A stretch of 33,697 nt of DNA, from contig JANRIG010000015.1 of NCBI GenBank assembly GCA_033765235.1, forward strand, positions 1 through 33,697, read 5' to 3'. Below, in pieces: positions 8,173-15,462 of the stretch. A program made the position numbers and the translations under genes. Below the pieces are notes generated by a model that ran no database searches, was not told the origin of the DNA, and worked only from the letters and a program-made list of their open reading frames with translations. This DNA is from JANRIG01 sp033765235. Lineage in GTDB: Bacteria > Bacteroidota > Bacteroidia > Cytophagales > UBA9547. Within the stretch, counting starts at the first letter, position 1, and the number at the start of each line of letters is the position of its first letter.

Positions 8173-8766
8173 ATGAACTTCATAGCACACTTGCTGCTCT
8201 CGGGCACACACCATGAAGTAATATTAGGCAACTTCATTGGCGATGGCGTAAAAGGTGACCAATACAAGCAATATCCGCCCAATGTACAAAAAGGCATAGC
8301 ACTTCACAGGCTTATAGACGACTTCACAGATACACATACCATAGTAAAGCACTCCAAATCACTATTGCAGCCCTACTATAATCACTACTCGGGCATATTG
8401 GTAGATATATTTTACGACTATTTTCTCACCAATCATTGGGACAAATACTCCGCCGTGCCCATACAAGACTTTTCGCACACCATGATACAAATTTTGCTCA
8501 AATTCAAACCACTAATGCCACAAATGCCCATGTTTTTTTTAGATTATATCGTGAAAAATAACAGAATCATGGACTATAATAAGATAGAAACCATAGAAGC
8601 AGTGCTGCAAGGCATGGCACGCCGCACAAAATACACCTCAGGAATGGAGCAAGCCACTACACATCTAAAAATATATCATCAGGAATTGGAGGCTGATTTT
8701 TTAACATTTTTTCCGCAACTCAGACAATACACTACTGACTATCTGGCAGTATTTGAAAATGCTTAA
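8173..8766 (+). CDS. acpH: AcpH-like acyl carrier protein phosphodiesterase family protein
   Basis: AcpH removes the 4'-phosphopantetheine prosthetic group from acyl carrier protein. The 197-residue product has the family signature: MNFIAHLLLSG, ILGNFIGDGVKG (Asp24), GIALHRLIDDFTDTH (His45, Asp49-Asp53, His55) and YSGILVDIFYDYFLTNHW. These residues form an HD-like metal site in the family. Length is normal. It begins 10 nt after siaC with no visible promoter, so it is probably co-transcribed with the signalling module. Many Bacteroidota carry this family without proof of ACP hydrolase activity, so the reaction is inferred from homology. Confidence 0.85.
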   Translation: MNFIAHLLLSGTHHEVILGNFIGDGVKGDQYKQYPPNVQKGIALHRLIDDFTDTHTIVKHSKSLLQPYYNHYSGILVDIFYDYFLTNHWDKYSAVPIQDFSHTMIQILLKFKPLMPQMPMFFLDYIVKNNRIMDYNKIETIEAVLQGMARRTKYTSGMEQATTHLKIYHQELEADFLTFFPQLRQYTTDYLAVFENA

Positions 8767-8839
8767 TTATATTTCAAATGCCAAAGTTTGCATTAATTAA
8801 TAATCTACTATCTTGCAATCACAAATTTTTACTTTTGAT

Positions 8840-9598
8840 ATGTTAACAAACAAAGTTGCTGTTGTGACAGGCGGAGGCTCAGGCATAGGAAAGTCTGTCT
8901 CGTTACTTTTTGCATCTAGTGGAGCACAAGTAATTATATTAGATGTAGACGAAAATGGCGGAAATGAAACCAAATCAGAAATAGAGAAATATGGAGGCAA
9001 AGCCCAATTCCACAAAGTGGATATTTCAATTCATACAGCCATTCAACAACTCTTAAGCACAATCACTAAAATTGATATATTGGTAAACAATGCCGGCATA
9101 GCACACATAGGCAATATAGAAAACTGTACAGAGGCAGATTTTGATAAAATATACCATGTAAATGTAAAAGGAGTATATAATTGCCTATCAGCTGTAATTC
9201 CCAAAATGAAAGCCCAAAAATCAGGCGTTATACTCAATATGGCCTCCATAGCATCCAGCATAGGCATACCCGACCGCTTTGCATACAGCATGAGCAAAGG
9301 TGCTGTGGTAGGCATCACGCTATCCATAGCCAGAGACTATGTAGAATATGGCATACGGTGCAACTGCATAAGCCCAGGCAGGGTACATACCCCTTTTGTA
9401 GATGGTTTCTTAGCAAAAAACTACCCGGGACAAGAAAAAGAAATGTTTGAAAAACTTAGCAAAACCCAACCAATAGGCCGAATGGGTACCCCTGATGAAG
9501 TAGCTAAGCTTATACTATACCTGTGCAGTGACGATGCTTCATTCATCACAGGAGCCAACTATGCTATAGACGGTGGATTTGTAAATCTTAAAATGTAA
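8840..9598 (+). CDS. SDR-family NAD(P)-dependent dehydrogenase, probably sugar-acid catabolism
   Basis: This is a classical short-chain dehydrogenase of 252 residues. It has the Rossmann motif TGGGSGIG at 10-17, NNAG at 83-86 and the tetrad Asn108, Ser136, Tyr149 and Lys153. Asp35 after the second strand (IILDVD) favours NAD over NADP. The ATG at 8840 places the Rossmann motif at the usual distance; a TTG at 8813 would add nine residues and is less likely. The gene is 12 nt upstream of a FAH-family hydrolase of the 2,4-diketo-3-deoxy-sugar-acid type. In Xanthomonas and others the same pair oxidises 2-keto-3-deoxy-L-fuconate (or rhamnonate) and then cleaves it. That role is inferred; the substrate is not determined by sequence. 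Confidence 0.88.
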   Translation: MLTNKVAVVTGGGSGIGKSVSLLFASSGAQVIILDVDENGGNETKSEIEKYGGKAQFHKVDISIHTAIQQLLSTITKIDILVNNAGIAHIGNIENCTEADFDKIYHVNVKGVYNCLSAVIPKMKAQKSGVILNMASIASSIGIPDRFAYSMSKGAVVGITLSIARDYVEYGIRCNCISPGRVHTPFVDGFLAKNYPGQEKEMFEKLSKTQPIGRMGTPDEVAKLILYLCSDDASFITGANYAIDGGFVNLKM

Positions 9599-9610
9599 TA
9601 AAAATTATCT

Positions 9611-10462
9611 ATGAAACTACTCAGATTTGGCCAAAAAGGCCATGAAAAACCGGGAATATTATTGACTAATCATAAAATAGCCGATGTGAGCAACCATTTT
9701 GCAGACTTTGATGAAAAATTTTTTGAAGCCCACGGGCTAAAAAAACTTTCGCAAACAGACCTAACCAAGTGTAATACCATAGACTACAACCCCGCTCTCA
9801 GACTTGGCTCTTGCATAGCACGCCCGTCCAAAATAGTATGTATAGGTCTCAACTATATAGACCATGCCAAAGAAACCAACTCACCCATACCCAAAGAGCC
9901 CATTATATTCTTCAAATCTACCACTGCACTCAACGGTCCCAATGACCCTGTGACTATCCCACGCGGCTCCGAAAAAACAGACTGGGAAGTAGAACTTGCC
10001 ATAGTGATAGGCAAAAAAGCCACATACATACCCGAAAATGAAGCATATGAATACATTGCAGGGTACACCCTGCACAACGACTACAGCGAGCGCGCATACC
10101 AGCTGGAGCGCGGAGGTCAGTGGGACAAAGGCAAGGGCTGCGACACTTTTGCACCCTTAGGCCCCTATTTGGCTACCAAAGACGAAATAGCCGATGTGCA
10201 CAACCTCAAGCTCTGGCTCAAGGTAAACGGGCACACCATGCAAGACGGCACCACAGCCAATCTTATATTCAATATACCATTCATAGTGAGCTACGTGAGC
10301 CAATTTATGACCTTGCTTCCGTGCGATGTAATATCTACCGGCACACCTGCAGGCGTAGGGCTAGGCTTTAAACCTCCCATATTTCTAAAGCCCGGCGATG
10401 TGGTAGAGCTGGGTATAGATGGCTTAGGAGTACAAAAACAGCAATTAGTACCATACACATGA
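9611..10462 (+). CDS. Fumarylacetoacetate hydrolase family protein, likely 2,4-diketo-3-deoxy-L-fuconate-type hydrolase
   Basis: FAH-fold enzymes cleave C-C bonds next to a keto group using a divalent metal. The 283-residue product has a short N-terminal domain and the catalytic core from about residue 70: RPSKIVCIGLNYIDHAKET, then IPRGSEKTDWEVELAIVIG with metal ligands Glu126 and Glu128, then HNDYSERAYQLERGGQW with Asp157, then GKGCDTFAPLGPYL and MTLLPCDVISTGTPAGVGLG. The SERxxQLERGGQW segment is typical of the subgroup that hydrolyses 2,4-diketo-3-deoxy-L-fuconate to pyruvate and lactate, often annotated ureidoglycolate lyase. Pairing with the SDR supports that pathway. The dehydratase, lactonase and first dehydrogenase are not in the window. 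Confidence 0.88.
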   Translation: MKLLRFGQKGHEKPGILLTNHKIADVSNHFADFDEKFFEAHGLKKLSQTDLTKCNTIDYNPALRLGSCIARPSKIVCIGLNYIDHAKETNSPIPKEPIIFFKSTTALNGPNDPVTIPRGSEKTDWEVELAIVIGKKATYIPENEAYEYIAGYTLHNDYSERAYQLERGGQWDKGKGCDTFAPLGPYLATKDEIADVHNLKLWLKVNGHTMQDGTTANLIFNIPFIVSYVSQFMTLLPCDVISTGTPAGVGLGFKPPIFLKPGDVVELGIDGLGVQKQQLVPYT

Positions 10463-10704
10463 TGTTTTTTGTTTGTAATGTTTTCACGTTTTTTTATTTA
10501 TATTTTGTGCCAATGTTAAATTAATGTTAATATTTAATACTTTTTTCATAATTTTGATTTTTAAATATATTTTTGTCTCACGAAGAAATGAAAAAAAATT
10601 TTTGCACATTATGGAGTTTTATTTGTAATAAACTATTAATTTTATCTTTTCTTTGTGGTAATGTCAAAAAAAATAAGTCTATAACCAATTACTGAATCTG
10701 CTAA
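10463..10704 (+). promoter_or_regulatory. Very AT-rich leader before the polysaccharide genes; candidate -7 box at 10568-10575
   Basis: This 242-nt gap separates the sugar-acid genes from the glycan genes. TATTTTTG (10568-10575) matches the -7 consensus TAnnTTTG, but no TTG stands at the right distance upstream. If used, it would give a leader of about 125 nt for the 10705 gene, long for this window, and that leader holds a 35-codon open frame (10588-10695). No hairpin terminator is seen after the FAH gene. Confidence 0.3.
10588..10695 (+). CDS. Possible 35-residue hydrophobic peptide upstream of the WecG-type gene
   Basis: An ATG opens 35 sense codons ending in TGA, 9 nt before the glycosyltransferase start. 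The product begins MKKNFCTLWSF, has a hydrophobic stretch (NKLLILSFLC) and a basic tail (KKNK), so it could be a single-span membrane peptide or a leader peptide. In DNA this rich in A and T, an open run of this length is uncommon but not rare. No homologue is known to me. It may be chance. Confidence 0.25.
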   Translation: MKKNFCTLWSFICNKLLILSFLCGNVKKNKSITNY

Positions 10705-11487
10705 ATGATAACTACAAACAAAGTAAATATCAGCACCGGCTCTAAAAAAATTATAGATTTGGATGTATCTACCATGCCATATGATACAGTAATTGACAAT
10801 ATTTTTGCCTTGGCAAAACAAAAAACACCCTCTTATGTGTGCTTTGCAAATGCACACATGGCCGTAGAAGCACGACTTAACCCCAAGTTGGCCAACTCTG
10901 TGAACAATGCCACCATAGTCACCTCAGATGGTATGTCTGTAGTGATGGCTATGAAATACCTGCACAAAATAAAACAAGACCGCACCGCAGGCATGGACAT
11001 GATATATGATGTGATGACAGGTGCCGAAAAAAATAATTTATCCGTCTTCTTGTTTGGCAACAGCAATGAGACCATGGACATGTTCATCAACAAGGCAAAA
11101 CGCGAACATCCAAATTTAAAAATAGCGGGTGCCATTACCCCACCATTCACTGAATTTACCCCGGAAGAAAATCAATACTTTCTTGACCAAATCAATGCAT
11201 CCAAAGCCAATATGGTATTTGTGAGCTTGGGGTGCCCCAAACAGGAAAAATGGATGTCTGAAAACTCATCAAACATAAACTCTGTACTGCTGGGATTTGG
11301 CGGAGCTTTTACCCTATATAGCAACAAAATAAAACGAGCACCCATGTGGATGCAGCAAAATTGTATGGAGTGGCTATACAGACTCATACAAGAGCCCCGA
11401 AGACTTTGGAAACGCTATATGCTTACAAACACACTTTTTGTATGGTATTTTTTCAAACAATTATTAACTTCGAAGCGGAGTAAATAA
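10705..11487 (+). CDS. WecG/TagA/CpsF-family glycosyltransferase
   Basis: Enzymes of this family (GT26) transfer ManNAc, ManNAcA or a similar residue from a UDP-sugar to a lipid-linked first sugar during exopolysaccharide, ECA or teichoic-acid linker synthesis on the cytoplasmic face of the membrane. The 260-residue product shows FANAHMAVEA (Asn49), IVTSDGMSVV with the likely catalytic Asp75, RTAGMDM, MVFVSLGCPKQEKWM, and the C-terminal APMWMQQNCMEWLYRL with EPRRLWKRY. The basic C-terminus is a membrane-association feature of the family. Next comes a Wzy/WaaL-like membrane protein 18 nt away and a WbpD-like acetyltransferase, so the three form a small surface-polysaccharide operon. Confidence 0.92.
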   Translation: MITTNKVNISTGSKKIIDLDVSTMPYDTVIDNIFALAKQKTPSYVCFANAHMAVEARLNPKLANSVNNATIVTSDGMSVVMAMKYLHKIKQDRTAGMDMIYDVMTGAEKNNLSVFLFGNSNETMDMFINKAKREHPNLKIAGAITPPFTEFTPEENQYFLDQINASKANMVFVSLGCPKQEKWMSENSSNINSVLLGFGGAFTLYSNKIKRAPMWMQQNCMEWLYRLIQEPRRLWKRYMLTNTLFVWYFFKQLLTSKRSK

Positions 11488-11505
11488 CATTAGCTCCATT
11501 TTTAG

Positions 11506-12651
11506 ATGCTCAAAATAAGCCCCGCCACGGTTTTCACATACCTACTTTTCATTCCACTCATCATCACATACCATTTTTATGAAGATATAAAGCAAATATT
11601 TTATCTGCTTGCACCATTATCCATAGCTTTGATATTGTGTATATACCTCTATGACCACAAAAAACGCGATATCAACTTGCATTACGGCATATTACAGACC
11701 TTGGCACTGTATTTTTTGGCTTGTGCCATAAGTTTATTTTTCAATTTTCAAGACATTTATTGGTTCACCGCAGTGAGAGATATGATTATTATAAGCAGCC
11801 CGCTGCTCATATTCATGGTCAGGTATGAGTTTGTAAATCACCACATTATAGCATTATTCATTACTTCTTTCATCTGCTACCTCATTTGGATACAGTTCAA
11901 AATAGAGTTTATACACATCAAATCACTTTTTGAAAGCAACTATGACTGGAGGCACGAGTATGACTATGGCACTATTGTAGGACCATTTATTCTATACTTT
12001 TTGTACAAAAAAGATTACAAAATGCTGTTACTTTCCTTATTATTTTTATTATTAGTAAACAAAAGGGCTACTTTTATGGGTTTGTTGCCTGCATTTTTTA
12101 CCTATTATGTTATCATTAAGTTTTTTAAAATAGATGAGAATAAAAATGTGCTCATAGCTTTTCTTATGTTTTATTACTTTAGTTTTTATATCATATCTAT
12201 CAATCTGCCATTTTTTGCCTCCATGTTTTTAGGCCTATTTGGCAAAGGCGAAATATTATTAGATAATTTTCTTACGGGCAGAGTTATCATGATCAATGAA
12301 CTTCAACCTGAGCTGTATAATAGAGGACCGGTAGCCTACCTATTTGGAAATGGAGTTGGGCAAGCAGACTATTATTTGTGGAAAGTAATAAAAAATCCTG
12401 TTTATAACTTTTATGTGAAGCCTGTGAACCCACACAATGATTACCTAAAACTTCATTTCGATGTAGGACTACTGGGGGTAGTAGTTTATTTTTTTATGGC
12501 ATATTATATGTATGTACACAATAGCGGATTGGGCATACTCATGTTTTTATACACTATACCATTGTTGCTGATAGACAACGGATTAATATATTATTTCAAT
12601 CTCATAGTGACTTGTATCATATCTCGAGCTGATAATGATGGAAAAACTTAG
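11506..12651 (+). CDS. O-antigen polymerase/ligase-like membrane protein (Wzy/WaaL family)
   Basis: The 381-residue product is strongly hydrophobic with about ten membrane spans and is rich in Phe, Ile, Leu and Tyr. A large polar loop before the last spans ends in NPHNDYLKLHFDVGLLGVVV (about 308-327). The H-N-x-(Y/L)-L...GLLG pattern in this late loop is the mark of the Wzy_C superfamily, which polymerises repeat units or ligates them to a lipid carrier in the periplasm. Sequence cannot tell polymerase from ligase. It sits between a WecG-type transferase and overlaps the next acetyltransferase gene by 17 nt, so it belongs to the same unit. Confidence 0.82.
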   Translation: MLKISPATVFTYLLFIPLIITYHFYEDIKQIFYLLAPLSIALILCIYLYDHKKRDINLHYGILQTLALYFLACAISLFFNFQDIYWFTAVRDMIIISSPLLIFMVRYEFVNHHIIALFITSFICYLIWIQFKIEFIHIKSLFESNYDWRHEYDYGTIVGPFILYFLYKKDYKMLLLSLLFLLLVNKRATFMGLLPAFFTYYVIIKFFKIDENKNVLIAFLMFYYFSFYIISINLPFFASMFLGLFGKGEILLDNFLTGRVIMINELQPELYNRGPVAYLFGNGVGQADYYLWKVIKNPVYNFYVKPVNPHNDYLKLHFDVGLLGVVVYFFMAYYMYVHNSGLGILMFLYTIPLLLIDNGLIYYFNLIVTCIISRADNDGKT

Positions 12652-13234
12652 CCAAGATTATCATAATATATATATTCACCCTACATCCATAGTAGATGAA
12701 GGCTGTAGCATAGGTGAGGGCACCAAAATATGGCATTTTTCACATATCATGACAGCTTGCCGCATAGGAACAAACTGCAATTTAGGACAAAATGTATTTA
12801 TAGCATCAGGGGTAGTGCTGGGCAATAATGTAAAAGTACAAAACAATGTGTCTGTGTATGAAGGCGTTATATGCGAAGACGATGTATTTTTGGGACCTTC
12901 AGTGGTATTTACCAATATCACAAATCCCCGAAGCCATGTAGTACGCAAAGGGCAATATGTGAAGACTGTGGTAAAAAAAGGGGCTACCATTGGTGCCAAT
13001 GCCACCATACTCTGCGGCATTACCATAGGTGAGTATGCATTTATAGGTGCGGGAGCAGTACTTACCAAAGATGTAAATCCCTATGCCCAGATGATAGGAA
13101 ACCCTGCAAAACAAACCGGGTGGCGCAGCGAATATGGCACAAAGCTAGAATTTGACAATAAAGGCAAAGCGCTATGCAAAGATACTCATACTTGGTACAC
13201 TCTTGATATGGGTGTGGTCACCAAGGTTGAGTAA
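12635..13234 (+). CDS. Left-handed beta-helix acetyltransferase, WbpD/WlbB/FdtC-like (3-amino sugar N-acetylation)
   Basis: Relatives acetylate the 3-amino group of nucleotide-linked sugars, such as UDP-2-acetamido-3-amino-glucuronate (WbpD/WlbB) or dTDP-3-amino-6-deoxyhexoses (FdtC). The 199-residue product is built of hexapeptide repeats: IHPTSIVDEGCSIGEGTKIW, IGTNCNLGQNVFIASGVVLG, then VKKGATIGANATIL and IGEYAFIGAGAVLT. The TNITNPRS loop is typical of this subgroup. A tandem ATG (12635 and 12638) leaves the first residue uncertain. The dehydrogenase and aminotransferase that make its substrate are not in the window. It converges with the beta-barrel gene at 13236 with a single base between the stops. 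Confidence 0.88.
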   Translation: MMEKLSQDYHNIYIHPTSIVDEGCSIGEGTKIWHFSHIMTACRIGTNCNLGQNVFIASGVVLGNNVKVQNNVSVYEGVICEDDVFLGPSVVFTNITNPRSHVVRKGQYVKTVVKKGATIGANATILCGITIGEYAFIGAGAVLTKDVNPYAQMIGNPAKQTGWRSEYGTKLEFDNKGKALCKDTHTWYTLDMGVVTKVE

Positions 13235-13235
13235 T

Positions 13236-14258
13236 TTATCTTCTTTTTTTAATTTTAATTTTACCGGGTGTGCCGCTGCTTTTGCCAAAGTGGCTTCTAT
13301 TTTTCTTATTAAGGAAATTGTTGAATGCTTGAAAAGCATATTCAGATTTTAAGGTAATCATAAAATAACCATCTAGAATTCTGCTTCTCGAAAATGTGCG
13401 TTTGCCGGTTTCAAGATTGTTTGGGTCTCCGGCCGGTGCTCTTCCTACCTGCACCTCAGTCACTTCCCAGCCTCTGTCTGCCAACTTGCCATCAGTAGTA
13501 AACATAAAAGTAGAGTCTTTGTTCTTAGTAGGGTAGTGTGTATTGTATGCCAAGTCATCAAGATTGTCGCTCAAGGTGTATGTATAGGTGAGGTCTATGC
13601 CAAAGCAAAAAAACCGAAGTGCTTTCACCCGTGCACCAAGACCTCCGGTGAAGTAGAATGTGAGAGGGCCATACCCATTGCCCAGTTCCTTTTCCATGGT
13701 GGTAATGGTAGTTCTCAAATTATAACTTTGCCCTTGCAGCTCTGCAGTAGGCTCAAAGTATAAAAATCCTGCACCTCCTATGGCATAAGGAAATACCCCG
13801 CGCAACTCCGGATAGTCAATAGCCTTGCCCCAATTTTGGGCAAGCAAATCTATGCTGCCCACAAAACCTAACTCAAAAGCCGGTGTGGCAAAACTCAAAT
13901 TGCGCTGCTTGCGACCAGACTCTATACTACCCGATACTGCATCCGAAGCACTTATCCTAAAATGTGTGATGCTGATACCCGCCGATGCAAAATTATTGAA
14001 CCTATACACCAACGCTAAAGATATTTTATAGTTTAACGATTGGAATGCAAGGCGGTTACTATTAATCTGACCATAATATGAGGCACTACCCAAGCCCAAG
14101 ATTAGTGAATAGTGGTATCTGTTTTGTCTGCCTCCTATATGTGTAGAGGCTTTAGTTACCGTGGCTTTATGGTGTCCAGGGTCTTTGGATTGACCTTTGT
14201 GCTGAGCCATAGAATACAGCCCTGATAAAAATAATATCAAAAAAACTTTATATTTCAA
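13236..14258 (-). CDS. Outer-membrane beta-barrel protein, DUF6089-like
   Basis: The 340-residue product has a signal peptide (MKYKVFLILFLSGLYSMAQ) and then alternating hydrophobic/polar strands rich in Tyr, Phe and Gly. YHYSLILGLGSASYYGQIN and YKISLALVYRFNNFASAGIS are typical of small Bacteroidota barrels (DUF6089/PorT-like shape). It ends in a very basic tail (KIKIKKRR), not a type IX secretion domain. The start is TTG at 14258: an in-frame TAA lies six codons upstream, no ATG occurs between, and the next internal Met (residue 17) is inside the signal peptide. No partner protein or specific role can be named. Confidence 0.8.
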   Translation of the reverse strand: MKYKVFLILFLSGLYSMAQHKGQSKDPGHHKATVTKASTHIGGRQNRYHYSLILGLGSASYYGQINSNRLAFQSLNYKISLALVYRFNNFASAGISITHFRISASDAVSGSIESGRKQRNLSFATPAFELGFVGSIDLLAQNWGKAIDYPELRGVFPYAIGGAGFLYFEPTAELQGQSYNLRTTITTMEKELGNGYGPLTFYFTGGLGARVKALRFFCFGIDLTYTYTLSDNLDDLAYNTHYPTKNKDSTFMFTTDGKLADRGWEVTEVQVGRAPAGDPNNLETGKRTFSRSRILDGYFMITLKSEYAFQAFNNFLNKKNRSHFGKSSGTPGKIKIKKRR

Positions 14259-14281
14259 TTTGTGGTTAATATATTAAATAG

Positions 14282-14315
14282 CAAATTTACAATAATTTAA
14301 CAATTTGTAAACAAA
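14282..14315 (-). promoter_or_regulatory. Candidate promoter for the beta-barrel gene
   Basis: On the minus strand TAAATTTG (14282-14289) matches TAnnTTTG exactly, and TTTG (14312-14315) lies 22 nt upstream. Transcription would start near 14276 and leave a leader of about 18 nt. The divergent peroxidase gene shares this 84-nt gap but shows no clear TAnnTTTG of its own. Confidence 0.4.
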
Positions 14316-14342
14316 AATTTTATAAACTCTGTTAAATGTACT

Positions 14343-15386
14343 ATGAAAAATCTACTTTATATATTCGTCTTTACCGGCTCATTATTATTAATATCCTGCA
14401 CCAATGTGCAGGAGCAAGGCATAAAAAAAGCCAAATACACAGTATCCAAAGAGGAAGCCAAACTTTGGGTAGCAGCAAACAGGTTATTTAAACCAATAAG
14501 CATACCCAAAAATACAGACACTGCAAATAAGGCTATGGTAAAGCTTGGCAAAATGCTTTATTTCGAAAAAAAGCTTTCAAAAAATAGCAACATCAGCTGC
14601 AACTCTTGCCATAATGTATCCACATTTGGGGTGGATAACAACCCTACCTCTACCGGCGACGACGGGCGCAAAGGTGGTCGCAACTCGCCCACTTCCTTCA
14701 ATGCATTTATGCACATTGCACAGTTTTGGGACGGCAGAGCACCTGATGTAGAGGCTCAAGCAAAAGGTCCCATACTTAACCCTATTGAGATGGGAATGCC
14801 ATCGGCTGATTATGTAATAGACAGATTGAGCAATATTCCCGTATATCCCATACTTTTCAAAAATGCATTTCAAGCCTCTGCCAAACCTATGACTTATGAC
14901 AACCTTGCCATAGCCATAGGTGCGTATGAGCGTACATTTATCACCCCTTCAAGATTTGACAAATTTTTGGAAAACGACTTTGAAGCCCTCAAAACGGATG
15001 AAAAAAAGGGACTTAAATTGTTCATAGAAATTGGTTGTGCCACATGCCATAATGGGGTAGCTGTAGGCGGCAATTCATACAGAGTATTTGGTGAAAAAAA
15101 TCCGTACCCCCCTCTCACCCGCAGCACCAAAATTGATATGGGAGTGTATGAACTGACCAAATCTGAAGCAGACAAATACAAATTTAAAGTGCCATCGCTG
15201 CGCAATGTAGCCAAAACATATCCATACTTTCATGATGGCAGTGTGCAAAACATAGAAGATGCGGTGCAAATAATGGCCAAAACACAACTCGACAAAGACT
15301 TGTCTGCCGAAGATACAAAGCTGATAGTGAGCTTTTTGCAAACTCTCACAGGAGAGTTACCAAAAGATGCAAAACCTACTTTATAA
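14343..15386 (+). CDS. Di-haem cytochrome c peroxidase (CcpA/MauG family), lipoprotein
   Basis: Bacterial di-haem peroxidases reduce hydrogen peroxide to water with electrons from small c-type cytochromes outside the inner membrane. The 347-residue product has a lipoprotein signal peptide with lipidation at Cys19 (LLLIS/C). Two c-haem motifs are present: CNSCH at 86-90 and CATCH at 233-237. Between them lie FWDGRAPDVEAQAKGPI and NPIEMGMP, conserved in the family, and VPSLRNVAKTYPYFHDGS near the C-terminus supplies family residues around the haems. Length is typical. Anchoring by a lipid rather than free periplasmic location is inferred from the Cys. Its haems need a cytochrome c maturation system, and a CcmF homologue is at 23167-25668. 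Confidence 0.94.
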   Translation: MKNLLYIFVFTGSLLLISCTNVQEQGIKKAKYTVSKEEAKLWVAANRLFKPISIPKNTDTANKAMVKLGKMLYFEKKLSKNSNISCNSCHNVSTFGVDNNPTSTGDDGRKGGRNSPTSFNAFMHIAQFWDGRAPDVEAQAKGPILNPIEMGMPSADYVIDRLSNIPVYPILFKNAFQASAKPMTYDNLAIAIGAYERTFITPSRFDKFLENDFEALKTDEKKGLKLFIEIGCATCHNGVAVGGNSYRVFGEKNPYPPLTRSTKIDMGVYELTKSEADKYKFKVPSLRNVAKTYPYFHDGSVQNIEDAVQIMAKTQLDKDLSAEDTKLIVSFLQTLTGELPKDAKPTL

Positions 15387-15395
15387 TAATAGGAT

Positions 15396-15421
15396 AAATA
15401 ATTTGCACTTACAAATTATTT
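15396..15421 (+). terminator. Perfect hairpin after the peroxidase gene
   Basis: AAATAATTTG (15396-15405) and CAAATTATTT (15412-15421) form a perfect 10-bp stem with a 6-nt loop, 9 nt after the stop codon. No T-tract follows, so it may be a weak terminator or a 3'-end stabilising hairpin. Confidence 0.4.
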
Positions 15422-15462
15422 CACTGTAATTCACAATTTCAAAGTGTATGCAGGCATCTTAA

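Noticed and set aside
5040..8766. Diguanylate cyclase (SiaD) completing the Sia operon
   Set aside because: No GGDEF domain is encoded in any frame near the module; the next gene is AcpH-like.
8830..8837. TACTTTTG as promoter of the SDR gene
   Set aside because: It matches TAnnTTTG but ends 2 nt before the ATG, so transcription would start inside the gene; probably a chance match.
8813..8842. SDR start at the upstream TTG (8813)
   Set aside because: The ATG at 8840 gives the normal 9-residue lead into the Rossmann motif; the extra nine residues match nothing in the family.
13236..13300. Type IX secretion C-terminal domain on the beta-barrel protein
   Set aside because: The tail is short, basic and lacks the conserved strands and glycines of that domain.
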